Origin: Ecdyonurus torrentis
Taxonomy: Eukaryota > Arthropoda > Insecta > Ephemeroptera > Heptageniidae
DNA length: 64,000 nucleotides
Direction of reading: 5' to 3'
NCBI GenBank assembly: GCA_949318235.1
Contig: OX439129.1
Coordinates: forward strand, 5,331,213-5,395,212
Shown here piece by piece: positions 37,466 through 48,096 of this stretch. Every line of letters begins with the position of its first letter. Within the stretch, counting starts at the first letter, position 1. Position numbers and translations under genes: made by a program. The notes below the pieces were generated by a model. The model saw only the letters and a list, made by a program, of their open reading frames with translations, was not told the DNA's origin and did not search any database.

Positions 37466-37778
37466 AATAGGGTGTGTACGCATGATGTCATTCGGAGTGC
37501 TTTTCGATGCTCTTCTTGAGCAATACATAACATTGCTCGATCAGCATAGGACAAACGTAGTTTTTGGCTATTTTCTTTGGAAAATTAGCTATTTTTTGGT
37601 CATTATTATTTTTCATGCATACTTGAGGTACTAATTCAACCTGTTAACAGCATCAATGTACTAAAATAAATTACAAAGTATTTTTAAACTGGCAAAATGT
37701 GCAATTTTCCTATACTGGCCAATGTTATTTAGTACTCACTTATGACGTCGACTTTAACATGAATGAAACCACCCTATT
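37466..37778 (-). mobile_element. TA-MITE, subfamily B
   Basis: Complete reverse copy: AATAGGGTGTGTACGCATGA at the left, AGCATAGGACAAACG, TACTCACTTATGACGTCGAC and GAATGAAACCACCCTATT at the right. Confidence 0.87.
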
Positions 37779-38879
37779 ACTTATTTAATGCTCATACAAA
37801 GTTAACAGCCTACTACTGTAAAATATATAAACAATGCATGATTATAGAGTATGAATTGTATGCGCAGGAGTGACAAACTGAGTTCGTTCTTAGTTTCATA
37901 ATTAATTTTTAAAATATCAATTTTCAAAGCATCGTTTATTTTTTTTTAATAAAACAAATGCTAATTTGAGTTATTACTTCAGAATACATTTTAAAACAAA
38001 AATGTTAATAATAACTGTTACCAAACATGGCATAATTTAATCAAAAAAAAGAACAAATCTATTGACAATTTTATTTTGACTATATATAATTAATTTCTGC
38101 GTGAACAAATATTATGCTAAAATTATTTCAAGGCTATGAACTCTGATTGGTAAATATAAACAATAGGAGTAAGAAAACAAATGAGTAATAAATTGCGCAA
38201 TGAACAAAAATCACATCAATTACCTTCAAAGTGACGTAACCTTTCTATAGCTCAGAGAAGAAGACGAGAGATAAAAAATAAAAAATAATATCCAAATGAG
38301 ACCTTTGGAAAGGCAACGTTAAGTAACCAACTTTTTTTTTATATCTTTTTTTGTCTTTTTTTGTGATTGTAACCCAAAAAAGTATTATTTATTTTTATTT
38401 ATTTAGGCTTGTACTAAATTTCTATATTACATGAACTAGATATGTAGTAAATTTTTTTATGTTACTTTCAGTTGTGTAAAAGTCATAGATTTTTTAAAGT
38501 CTATTGAGATTGTTGAATAATAATAAATTTAAGTAATAATCAAATAAATTGTTAACGATTATATTGTAAAAAAAAAATATGGTCTTTATTAACTGGTGGC
38601 CATTAATTAAGAAATGAAAGTGTATAAGTAATAATTATTTTTTTAACCTATAGATTTTTTTTTAAAGTTTGTAAAGAAATAAAAAATAAATTCCAAGAAA
38701 AAGTACAAAAAATATTTTTTAAAAATTACAACATTTGACAATGATATAATTAATTATTATTTTGTGTTCCTATCAAGTTTTTTTTTTTTTTTTTTTTTTT
38801 TTTAATTGTTATAAAAAAAAGCGAGTGGTATTTCGTTGAAAAATTCTTTAGTATATATAATTTGTTATAAGAGAGGAGT

Positions 38880-39045
38880 TGTGACGTCATTGCGGGCGCC
38901 AGACAGACAGACAGATGAGGCCAGAGGACACTTGACGTATGAACATCTTGGCAAAAACCCTGGGCAACCCTGGCAAGCACGGCACAACTCAGGTCATCAA
39001 GGTCAAGGGTCACCACAGGCTCAGGCAGCCAGCCGCAGCTAAATC
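38880..39045. other. GC-richer island with AGGTCA-type half-site array
   Basis: Contains AGGTCA (38991), AGGTCA (39000) and GGGTCA (39007) as direct repeats spaced 3 and 1 bases, plus a TGACGTCA at 38882. Frames are open for ~60-90 codons on both strands, but neither gives recognisable protein or good splice sites. Confidence 0.4.
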
Positions 39046-39191
39046 ATAATGCCAACTATATTGATGCTGTTAACTTTCAGCAAGCTGAAGTTTGTTTTTC
39101 TGATTTTAAAAGAGTAATTTAAGTGTAAATAAAAATAATTACATGAAAGTATTAAAGTTTATATATACATAATTATTATTATTATTAATTT

Positions 39192-39397
39192 GTACTTGGA
39201 AAAAGTAACTAGAGAGTTACTAGACTTTTTTTTATAATAAATTTGTTAGATATGCAGAGCTAACTATTTTGTCACTGAAGAAATTACGCTTATACTAAAG
39301 AGTTATTGTTCAAACTTTTGTCAACCAAGTTATTGGTTTGTACTGAAGAGTTACATATGTAACTGAATAACTTCCTAACTTTATGTTTACCGTGTGA
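39192..39397 (-). mobile_element. Family C element
   Basis: Reverse copy of the element nested at 393-626: AGTAACTAGAGAGTTACTAG, TTTGTTAGATATGCAGAG, ACTGAAGAGTTACATATG and the end TATGTTTACCGTGTGAT. The left terminus is eroded. Confidence 0.7.
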
Positions 39398-39432
39398 TAT
39401 GTATGTTCTACGTCCTCCTCATTTGAGACATA

Positions 39433-39735
39433 AGCTTGTTCTGTAAAGTAAAGTGAATCTCATTTACAGTGATTGGCTGACCAACAAAATAAGACACATT
39501 CATTGGTTGATCTTGTTTTTTGAGCCGATAAAAGTGAGTCGCATGTTTCGTATGGAACTTTTTTATGCGAGTTTCTTTCATTTTTATCAAGTTCAAAGTT
39601 CTAAAAGAAGAAATAACGATGATCGACCATATGTATAAACGTGGTAAACAGGTAACGACGTCATAAACAGCTGTTTATAACAAAGGAACATTTTCGAAGC
39701 TGGCTCAATATTTGTGTGTAGTTTATAGAACGAGC
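39433..39735 (+). mobile_element. Family O element
   Basis: AGCTTGTTCTGTAAAGTAAA at the left, AGAACGAGCT at the right; same interior as 12988-13303. Frames read through it (~60 codons on both strands) are not conserved and are not genes. Confidence 0.8.
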
Positions 39736-40179
39736 TATAAAAATTCTTGTTCTACAAAATAAAAAATATACGTAGATAAAAATTATGCACTTGTTTTTGT
39801 CTTTAATTTTAATTTAATAATTCCAAGCTTGAGGCTGCAAAATATTTGCAATCAATATAATTAATCAACGTTTGATACATGTCATGAGTATGAGATGAAA
39901 GCATGACAATACGAGCTCTTAGTTTAAATATTATAACAAAATGAAAGAAGGTCGTTATTAAGAATTTGTGAGTATTTAATTAATGTTCAAGTTCAAACTG
40001 TGGTCTGCTTCAATTTTATTTTATTTAAAAAAAAATTTAGGTTACTAATATTATATGCAAATTTTTTTTTTTTATATATATATAAAATTTAGTTACGCTT
40101 GTAAAATTGAGTTAAATTAGCAATTAAAGTATTTAAATAACTACATTACTATACAAATCAATTTCTTAAAAGGATGCTA

Positions 40180-40475
40180 TATAGGGTGTATCTGCATGAC
40201 GTCATATTTAATGTGCTTGGAGGCCATACTGGAGTAGTGAATAACATTGCTCAGCGTGGGACAATTTTTTTTTTTTTTTTTTTTTTTTTTTGTAACTGTT
40301 ATTTTTTTTTTATTATAATTTTTCACACGTACTTGAGATACTAATTCAAGCTATTAACAACATCTATGCTCTCAAAAATATTGCTTAGTACTTTTAAACT
40401 GGTAAAATGAGCCATTTTTCTATATTAAGTGATCCAACACAGTGTTGACTTTAACATGAATGCATAGACCCTATA
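40180..40475 (-). mobile_element. TA-MITE, subfamily A, with internal poly-T
   Basis: TATAGGGTGTATCTGCATGA at the left and GCATAGACCCTATA at the right. A T run (40265-40292) replaces part of the interior next to the GGGACAA landmark, showing homopolymer growth inside the element. Confidence 0.86.
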
Positions 40476-41039
40476 TTGAGGGGGGAGGGGGGGGGGGGAG
40501 GTAGCATCTAAATTCGTCTTATATAAAAACCAATAATTTTGCATTGCGATGTACGTATTTTACTTCATAATAACATTATTTTTATATCGTAGAAATCTTA
40601 TATGTATAATTTTTTGAAATGAATCATAATAAATGCATTTGTATGATTTCAATAATAAATTTGATATTTTATTGTTACTGCAAGTATAAAATAAAATGAC
40701 GAACTGACATAACAAGGCTAGTACAAAAATATCATTACATTATGTAAAAAGATCTTCAGCATATATGATGGCAAATATAATAATAATTTGAATTCCCTTG
40801 AAGTTTTAACTTGGATAATAAAAATCAATAGTAATTTATGAATAATTAAATGATGATGATAGGAAGCTTTTTATTTTTATACGTTATAAGATAATTTTTT
40901 TGTTTAAGAAGTAGCTGCAAAGAATTTTATACTCCATGACCCTGTTGACCTTTCTACGTCGACCTTGTGGTGGCTCCTCTCTCCCGCCCACTTTATGTCT
41001 GGGTCAAGTTCGTTTGCTTTTGTCAACTGTTGTTCTTAC

Positions 41040-41106
41040 TTACCTGGCTGTATATGTATGTATGTATGTTACTTACCTGGCTGTACGTATGTATGTATGT
41101 TACTTG
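41040..41106. repeat. Two-copy tandem repeat with a duplicated splice-donor-like word
   Basis: The unit ACTTACCTGGCTGTA plus (TATG)n occurs twice. On the minus strand each unit reads CAGCCAGGTAAGT, a consensus donor. Confidence 0.6.
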
Positions 41107-41266
41107 CAATATCAAAACAATAAGAGGGAAAACATGAACAAAAGAAATGACTTCTTGTGGTGTTCTTCTTGGATGTACAAAAATGCATTCAGTGCACAAA
41201 ATTACTTAACTTTTAAACAATCACAACTTTTGACAATGGATTTTTTTTTTTTTTTTTTTCGTTTAA

Positions 41267-41302
<36 letters not shown>

Positions 41303-41324
41303 TTTCTTGAAGATTAAAAAGTAA

Positions 41325-41436
41325 TGTACACTCCCCCGAGATAAATCTGACAGGTCGCGTTAAAGTCGATCTCCTCATATATTTAACATTTGGAGACATG
41401 AACGCTGCGGTCAGATTTATCTGTGGGGAGTGTACA
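41325..41436. mobile_element. 112-bp inverted-repeat element
   Basis: TGTACACTCCCCCGAGATAA with the next six bases ATCTGA is mirrored by TCAGAT then TTATCTGTGGGGAGTGTACA. ~26-bp inverted repeats around a ~60-bp centre. Confidence 0.8.
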
Positions 41437-41898
41437 TCATATAACTTGTACCATAAAAATATTTGTTATTTATGGTGTGTAATTTTAATTCAAGTTTCCA
41501 TTTATATATAAATGTAGTTTCTGGTAATGTAAAAATATGTATAGACAAATAATATTCCAATGCCTTACTTTTACAATGAAAAATATTAAAGATTATAGTA
41601 AACAGAAAATCAAATTGCAATTAAAAATAGTTTATTTTCCAATCTTCTACAAATCTGATTTGATTTATGAAGATTTTGATTCTATAATTCACTTAGATTT
41701 AATTTGATATGCAGCATTTGATTTCCTGCAGGGTTACTTTACTTCTATACTAACTTACAAACTATACACACACCCTACCCTCGGATATATGTTCATCTCA
41801 CTCCATCTGAATGAACCTCGGTTATATCATCAACGGATAAAATCAAAATTTTGCTTACTTGTTAGTCAAATTAATATTGATGGAGCTTGTATTGTGTA

Positions 41899-42310
41899 TT
41901 AAGGTTGGGCCGACCATTTGATCCCATTTGAAATTTCAATAATTTTTCATGAGAAAAGTTGTAGCAATATTGTCTTGAATTTATAACTATTATCTAGATT
42001 GGATTTAACAGAAGTTATAAAAAAATCCCCAGGTCTCAATTTTCATTGGTACTCCCAAAAAACTATATTCGAAATTTTTTTAGGCCATCTATTGACAAGT
42101 TTAACAAATTTTCCGATATAGTTTTTTCCGTGTTAGGCTTAATGTAGAATCACAAATCAAAAATAAGTTATTAGATTTTATATTGTTCTAGATAATAGTT
42201 GTGATTTGAGTCATTTAGGTTAGGTATTTTGCCCTTAATGAAGGAAAATAGTTTCTCCAAAAGATGGCACCACTGTCGCCAACACCCCCCAATGGTCTGC
42301 CCAACCTTAA
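41899..42310. mobile_element. TTAA-flanked element family T6
   Basis: TTAAGGTTGGGCCGACCATT at the left and AATGGTCTGCCCAACCTTAA at the right, ~18-bp inverted repeats with TTAA. The interior is AT-rich without an ORF. Single copy here, first of three TTAA elements in a row. Confidence 0.82.
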
Positions 42311-42326
42311 GGGAGTATTGTAGTAT

Positions 42327-43071
42327 TTAAGGGAGCAGCTAGAGGTGACCGGCTGATATCTCACAAACTGAACGGTCGTGGAATATAAAATTAACATCAA
42401 GTAAAGATGAAATGTGACTTGTAAGTTTATAGGTGTCTGTGTCGGACACATGAAAACACGATCAAATAATGAAGTTATACCACTTTAAAGATAACATAAT
42501 ATGTGAATGTGAAAATTCAAACCTTAGCGACAACTTTTTAAGGCGGGAAATCAGGTACTGCGGGATTTGACTAAAAAATCGTAAAGACAGAAAAATCTGA
42601 AATTTTATACAGTGATACATTAGGATTAGGTATCTTCAAAAATGTAAAAAATTTGGGGGGTCACCATGCTAGATTTTTAATTATGATTTTTTGAAGTTTT
42701 AGTCCCATAAGAGCCCATGTTAATTTCAATAATTAATTTCTCTCTAATCTGATGGTAACGGGTTCAGAAAATTTTATCATAGGTAGCTGTTACTGTTAAC
42801 TTTCAAATAGCATCATAAAGTTTGGCAGTTTTCTTTTTAGAATTTGAGATACAAACCATCTATACAACCCTTAAATCAAATTTGAAACTTTAAAAAAAAA
42901 ATTATCAAACCTTTTTTTCAGAACAAAAAATCTATTTTTTAATTCATTCAAATTTATTTGTAAATTATATTATTTGTTTTGTTTGATATAAATAACATAG
43001 AATGAATTATTTTGAAAATAAAGTCTCTATTTTGACTATTTCCGCTCCGAGTCAGTCACCTACTGCCTTAA
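42327..43071. mobile_element. TTAA-flanked element family T5, split by a T4 element
   Basis: TTAAGGGAGCAGCTAGAGGT at the left and GTCAGTCACCTACTGCCTTAA (split: GTCAGTCACC, TACTGCCTTAA) at the right. The interior includes TGATATCTCACAAACTGA and GAAAACACGATCAAAT. The T4 element at 42538-42874 interrupts it. Confidence 0.85.
42538..42874 (+). mobile_element. TTAA-MITE family T4 nested in T5
   Basis: TTAAGGCGGGAAATCAGGTA at the left, TATACAACCCTTAA at the right. The host sequence reads CTTT|TTAA|ATCAAATTTGAAAC across the insertion. The uninterrupted T5 copy has ATTTTAGTCAAATTAGAAAC at the same place, so the TTAA target is directly visible. Confidence 0.9.
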
Positions 43072-43169
43072 TAAAAAATTATGTTGGAAAAAAAAAAATC
43101 CATTTGAGTGACATGAAAAGATCTATCCGTGGAAGTAGAAGAAATATTTTCTAAATAGCAAAAAAAAAA

Positions 43170-43330
43170 AAAAAAAAAAAAAAAGACACCTCCTTCCGTA
43201 AAATTATTAAACATATTTTAAACGTATTTTCAGCATTACAGTGACTGGCTTTCTCAAGTATACGACCACGCCAGTCATTCTTTGATTTGAAAACTGATTC
43301 TTCCAATATGACCATACGGACAAAAAATAA
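43170..43330 (-). other. Coding-like open segment between two T5 elements
   Basis: A minus-strand frame reads MVILEESVFKSKNDWRGRIL then EKASHCNAENTFKICLIILR and KEV before a poly-A-derived tail. Amino-acid use looks more protein-like than other AT-rich frames here, but there is no convincing acceptor or donor and no family is recognised. It could be a decayed exon or transposon remnant. Confidence 0.2.
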
Positions 43331-43375
43331 ATACATAATATTTATTTTTATATACTAACTTTTTTCTCAGCACAA

Positions 43376-43775
43376 TTAAGGGGGTAGGTGACCGACTGAT
43401 ATCTCACAAACTAGGACGGTTGCGTATAATAATTAATAACACAAAGTAAAGAAGAAATGTTACTTAAAAATTTAGTTATGTCAAACATGTGAAAACACGA
43501 TCAAATATTTAAGTTATTACACTTTAAAGATAACATGTAAATGTGGAAATTTAAATTTGAGCGGAAAATTTTAGTCAAATTAGAAACTTTTTTACAATTA
43601 AAAATATCATTAAACATTTTTTTGGTATAAAAAATATATTTTAAATTTACTTGATTTTATTTGAAAATTATAGTGTTTGTTTTTTTGGAATTAAATCATA
43701 TACAAAAAATTATTGGGAAAATATAGTTCTTCTTTTTAGCGATTTCCGGTCCAAGTCGGTCCCCCACTGCCTTAA
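43376..43775. mobile_element. TTAA-flanked element family T5, uninterrupted
   Basis: 400 bp, TTAAGGGGGTAGGTGACCGA at the left and CCAAGTCGGTCCCCCACTGC then CTTAA at the right. It matches both halves of the split copy at 42327-43071. Confidence 0.85.
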
Positions 43776-43784
43776 ATTAATAAA

Positions 43785-43930
43785 ACATAATTTACTTCAT
43801 AACGTTGCATATAGCATAAATACTATGATGTATGTACATCATAGCTATTTATGTTGTTCTAATTTAGCATCATTTATGCTATAATGACATAAATTCAGCG
43901 TAAATTACGTAATTTATTCTTGCCGTGATG
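43785..43930 (-). mobile_element. Family L element, partial
   Basis: GCATATAGCATAAATACTAT, TTATGTTGTTCTAATTTAGC and TAAATTACGTAATTTATTCT then TGCCGTG at the right end. Confidence 0.6.
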
Positions 43931-43999
43931 GTACAATGGTGATTGTTACTAATAATTAATGACCTGTTCTCTAATGATTAAAAACTAATTATCCTTGAT

Positions 44000-45460
44000 A
44001 TCAATTAATTGATGTTTATTAATTAAGCTAATAAAAACAATTAATGAACGTCGTATAGATAAAGATTGTGAAGCTCTAACATTGTGGCTATATAAGAATG
44101 ACGTCATAATTATGCAACGAGGTTCTTGTGCATGTAATAAGACTTGAACATCGTGACATTTCGTAGTTTCATTGCCAGTTTTCATTAGACAGTTGCCTAG
44201 GCTCATATCTCACATAAATATATTTATATTAATTATGTATTTCCACCATACATAAAGCAACAAAATAAATAATAGTAAAAAAATACAAAATAATTATAAT
44301 GTATGAAAAAAATAGTAAAACTAATGTTTGGTTGGTGGAGATGGTGCAAGAAAGGTGAATGTCTGGCCTAAAAATGCAATTTTTACCTGATAATAGATTA
44401 TTGTGAGCCACAGTATACGGCTGTGAGCAAATTAGACTTATATCACTAAAAAAAATTGGTAAAATCCATTAATTAGATATTTTTCTAATTATTAAGAAAA
44501 TTCTCGTAAAGTATAGAGCCTTCTTCACGAAGAAAGTACACAATGGCAATAGCGCTCCCTATATTCTAAGCTATAGATTTACGATTACCACATATTAGTA
44601 CATATAGTATTGTGATACTTGCATCCAATAATATAGTAAAGCCATCATATAGTCATTGTAAGCATACTAAATAGTGTTTTGTTCAATTTAATAACTAATT
44701 TTAAGTTCTTTAAAATTAGTAGGTTTCACAATCTTTCATATGAACCGTATTAGAATTATATTATTCAAATAAATATAAATATTGCTGTGTAGAGCGCCTT
44801 TGACGTAGGCAACTTTTGTAGCTGCAATGTCTTTCAGGCTGCATACTTGCACGGCGGCTTTCGTGTTGTTTTTTATTTTTATTTTATGAATTTTATTTTT
44901 TTAAGAAGTAAATTTGCTGTCTCAATTGTAACGTACTCACCTATATATTTTCATTGCGAAGTGTTTTGAAAAAAATAAAAATGTTCCTGAATCCGAGTAT
45001 ACTTTTATTGTTTGAATTTAAATGAATACGTTAAAAAAAAAACGAAAATTACTTATAATTCGCAATATTTATGTTTGTCATTTTATTTGCTTCACTCCCA
45101 CCGATTACACTACTTCTATATGTTATAGCATATTCGGTTAAAAGTTATAAAAATAAATTTAATTTTTACGTTTTCTCATAAACATGAAATTTAAAAATAG
45201 TTGTTTAAAATGTTATTTAATAAAGTTGGGAATTACACTTTAATTATTTTTAGTTTTAGTGTATCTCGTTTTAAATGAATACCAAATTAACATTTCAGAC
45301 TTAAAATATCAAGAATTTTAGTAATTTTTAAAAGAAAAGCTATAATTTTATATAAATAATAATAAATAAATTTGTATATAAGCGGCACTGTTTTTTGTGT
45401 GAATAAAATGTTCTTTTCAAATATTAAAATAATTAGCTGAATAATTAGTTGGTTGTGTTG
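44000..45460. other. No gene seen
   Basis: AT-rich unique sequence with one TGACGTCA at 44099. Confidence 0.5.
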
Positions 45461-45716
45461 ATAGGGTGTGGCACGGACACGGACAAAAATAAATATTAAT
45501 CATGCTAGCTCATTTTCAACACAATTTGTTCAGCACAGAATAATTTATGCTATATATACTTCCTAATTACTGTGTTATAATATAGCATAAATATTTTGTT
45601 GTACAGCATAATTATTTATATTGTTCTAATTTAAGTATTATTCACATGACGCGTAAATTTGACGCGCGTCAACGTGCGTCGACGCGCATAACAAAGTTGG
45701 AACAATGTAAACAAAT

Positions 45717-45760
45717 GGAGCCGTTCACATGGTTTTTGAAAATTACATGTGAACGGCTCC
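45717..45760. repeat. Perfect 15-bp stem hairpin
   Basis: GGAGCCGTTCACATG and CATGTGAACGGCTCC with a 14-base spacer, adjacent to the family S left end and within the same insertion. Confidence 0.85.
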
Positions 45761-45761
45761 A

Positions 45762-46321
45762 GGCCGGTTTACGCAAACGTACATTTGGCTAAACGCGAAA
45801 AGTTCACATTTGACGCATAAGTTGGGATGCATGTTATCAAATGGTATGGTTCACGCTTTGGCGCAAAACGTAAAGACGTAGAAACGTACAAACGTGAAAC
45901 GCAAGAGTTGACCAACTCTCAACTCTTGCGTCAAGCAAATGTGAATTTTTCGCGTTTGCTCCTCCCACGCACTTATACGCATGCGTACTTGCTCCGGTGT
46001 AGAGGCGCCAAATATGAACTGGATCACATTTCTAATAATGAGGAGGATTAAAATTAAAATTTAATTAAATATAATTTTTTTAATTTTAAATATTATAATT
46101 GGTCTATTAAAATGTAATTATTAATTATTATTGTTGGAATTTTTCCTTGCCTCATGGGAAACAGCTGTTGATTACGAAACGGGCCGATACGACTCGAGAA
46201 AACACGAAATAGGCCTCAAACGCGCGTTTAACAAGGATGCGTGAACCAGACCTAATTTTGACGTAAAACTTGAAAATGTGAAATTTAAAAATACGTCGAC
46301 GTACGTTTGCGTAAACCAGCC
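45762..46321. mobile_element. CpG-rich inverted-repeat element family S
   Basis: GGCCGGTTTACGCAAACGTA and TACGTTTGCGTAAACCAGCC are inverted ends. The interior is rich in CGCAAACG/CGTTTGCG and ACGTA words and includes a perfect hairpin around CGCAAGAGTTGACCAACTCT. The 74-codon frame across it (45827-46051) falls in these palindromes and is not taken as a gene. Confidence 0.72.
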
Positions 46322-46494
46322 TTAAAGTGTTGGTTGTATGCTATTGTGTAATAAATGCAGCATAAATAACGTAATGTGTTATTTTCATGATTGATTAAGG
46401 CACAGATTTCAATATACTGCAGTGATACAAAACCTTAGATTTTTAGTTGTCTTTATTTAATAATATAATAAATTTAATACAATATGTTTTACTC

Positions 46495-46831
46495 TTAAAG
46501 GCATAGAAAACATTGAAACAACATGTTCTAAAAACACAAAATGGGATCTACAAAACTAATGATATTTTTTACCAGAATGTTATGTAGCCCCACCAGAGAG
46601 CTTGAAAAAAATGTATAAAGTATGCAATTTGCTTGAATATTCCTGTTTATGACGTCATAAACAGGCAAAAACTAGTATAAAAATGTTGTCAGGGTTGCAT
46701 AAATTGAAATTTTCTGATCACTGCTACGTAGCTACAGTTGGGTTTTGAGACCAATTAATGTTATTTATGTAAGTCCCATCAAGTGATTTGTTATGTAAAT
46801 GCAAATGTTTTCATGCTGTCTATGCCTTTAA
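46495..46831 (-). mobile_element. TTAA-MITE family T1 (GGCATAGA subfamily)
   Basis: The ends are TTAAAGGCATAGAAAACATT and GTCTATGCCTTTAA. The interior has TTTATGACGTCATAAACAGG and TGATCACTGCTACGTAGC. Confidence 0.88.
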
Positions 46832-46979
46832 TAATAATACAATAAAATTTATTGATTCCTAATATATACAATATGAAATGTGTAATGTATATAAAATAAA
46901 AATAATATAAGATACAATATATTACAAAAATAAAAATTTAAATCTGCAAAAATTAGCATTTCAATACATATACATAGAG

Positions 46980-47320
46980 TGGCCAATGGTGTAATTCAGT
47001 TTAGGGATGCTGGCCAATAAGAGGTGAGGGATGCCAGGGAGAGTAGGTATAAAAGGCAGTAGGGTAGCGGAGACATCACGAGTTTTATCACCGAGCGAGT
47101 TGTGAGAGCAGAGGGACCTTCCGTCTTCACATCAACAACTAGCGAGGCGAGGGTGGTCGCAGACATCACATCACTACAGTTAGGCAAGGGTGATCGATCA
47201 GTTATCGATCGAGGGTGAGACATTACCTGAGCTACAGATCAACAGAGCTGTGATGCTCTTTGGTTATTAGCTCTGGCAATTTCACATCTATCATCAACTG
47301 GCATACCGCGCGGTGACAAG
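46980..47320 (+). promoter_or_regulatory. TATA/CCAAT promoter region, possibly an LTR of a Ty3/gypsy-type element
   Basis: CCAAT motifs occur at 46982-46986 and 47012-47016, followed by TATAAAAG at 47048-47055 and a TCACG initiator-like site whose A (47078) is 30 bases downstream. About 240 GC-richer bases follow with no long open frame, ending in CTGGCATACCGCGCGGTGACAAG|TGAGA. That end resembles either an exon donor (CAA|GTGAGA) or an LTR boundary followed by a tRNA-type primer-binding site beginning TGG. No second LTR or pol remnant is seen. The choice between a host 5'UTR exon and a solo LTR is open. Confidence 0.4.
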
Positions 47321-47329
47321 TGAGATTAT

Positions 47330-48051
47330 TTATTTATTTTTATTGTAATTATGGCAAAAGTTTTTTATTGTTTCAAACATTATATATATATAATGACGGT
47401 ACTTTCTGCTATTTTCTAAATCATTTTTTGATACATAATTTAGTAAGAGAGAAAAACAAACAGATACTATGGTAATATTAACATAATGAAAACTTTGTTT
47501 TTATGATTTTAAAATTAAATTAAAATAACTATATACTGTAAAACAGTTGGGTTAAATTTAGAGGTTTAAAATATATTCTGATAATTTCGCTCAATAAAAG
47601 TCGTGGATTATTATTATTAAATATTATTACTATTAAATGTTTCAACTTCAACCGAGGGGATCATGGTGTTGCTATAGGGGGGTGAAGTATCTAATTTCAA
47701 CTGACATTAGGGGATGGTGGTGCAATTTAATTTCAGCTTAGATTTCTAATTGAGAATTACTTTGAAAATATAGTAATGGTGAACCAATAGTGCATGTATA
47801 TACGCAATACCAGAGCTGCGGAAACTATAATCCTATATGTTTTTAACTATAAAATTTCAAATAGAATTACAGAAAGAAAAAAAATCCTATTGTTCATCAA
47901 ATTTCCTTATATATTTAAAAACTTAAAATTTTAAAAGAAGAGGTTGAAAATATTAAAAGTTTGTTTTTATTAAATTATTTATGATCACTTATTAATCTTA
48001 TTATATATATAGTTTTTGGGATAATTAAGATATGCTATAATATATATGTTA

Positions 48052-48096
<45 letters not shown>

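Larger units (their letters stand above)
45466..46385 (-). mobile_element. Family L element interrupted by a CpG-rich insertion
   Basis: GCTCATTTTCAACACAATTT, TTTATGCTATATATACTTCC and AATTATTTATATTGTTCTAA on the left. Family L resumes after ~46335 with TATGCTATTGTGTAATAAAT then GCAGCATAAATAACGTAAT. About 700 bp of unrelated sequence lies between. Confidence 0.68.

Noticed and set aside
38750..39016. 88-codon minus-strand frame (and a 68-codon plus-strand frame) over the GC-richer island
   Set aside because: Both strands are open, no family is recognised, there is no convincing splice acceptor, and part is derived from poly-T.
40936..41310. 124-codon plus-strand frame
   Set aside because: Half of it is tandem TATG repeat and poly-T (Phe run). 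The start region is better explained, if at all, by the minus strand.
45827..46051. 74-codon plus-strand open frame
   Set aside because: It lies inside the family S foldback and reads through its palindromes (CGCAAGAGTTG and its complement).
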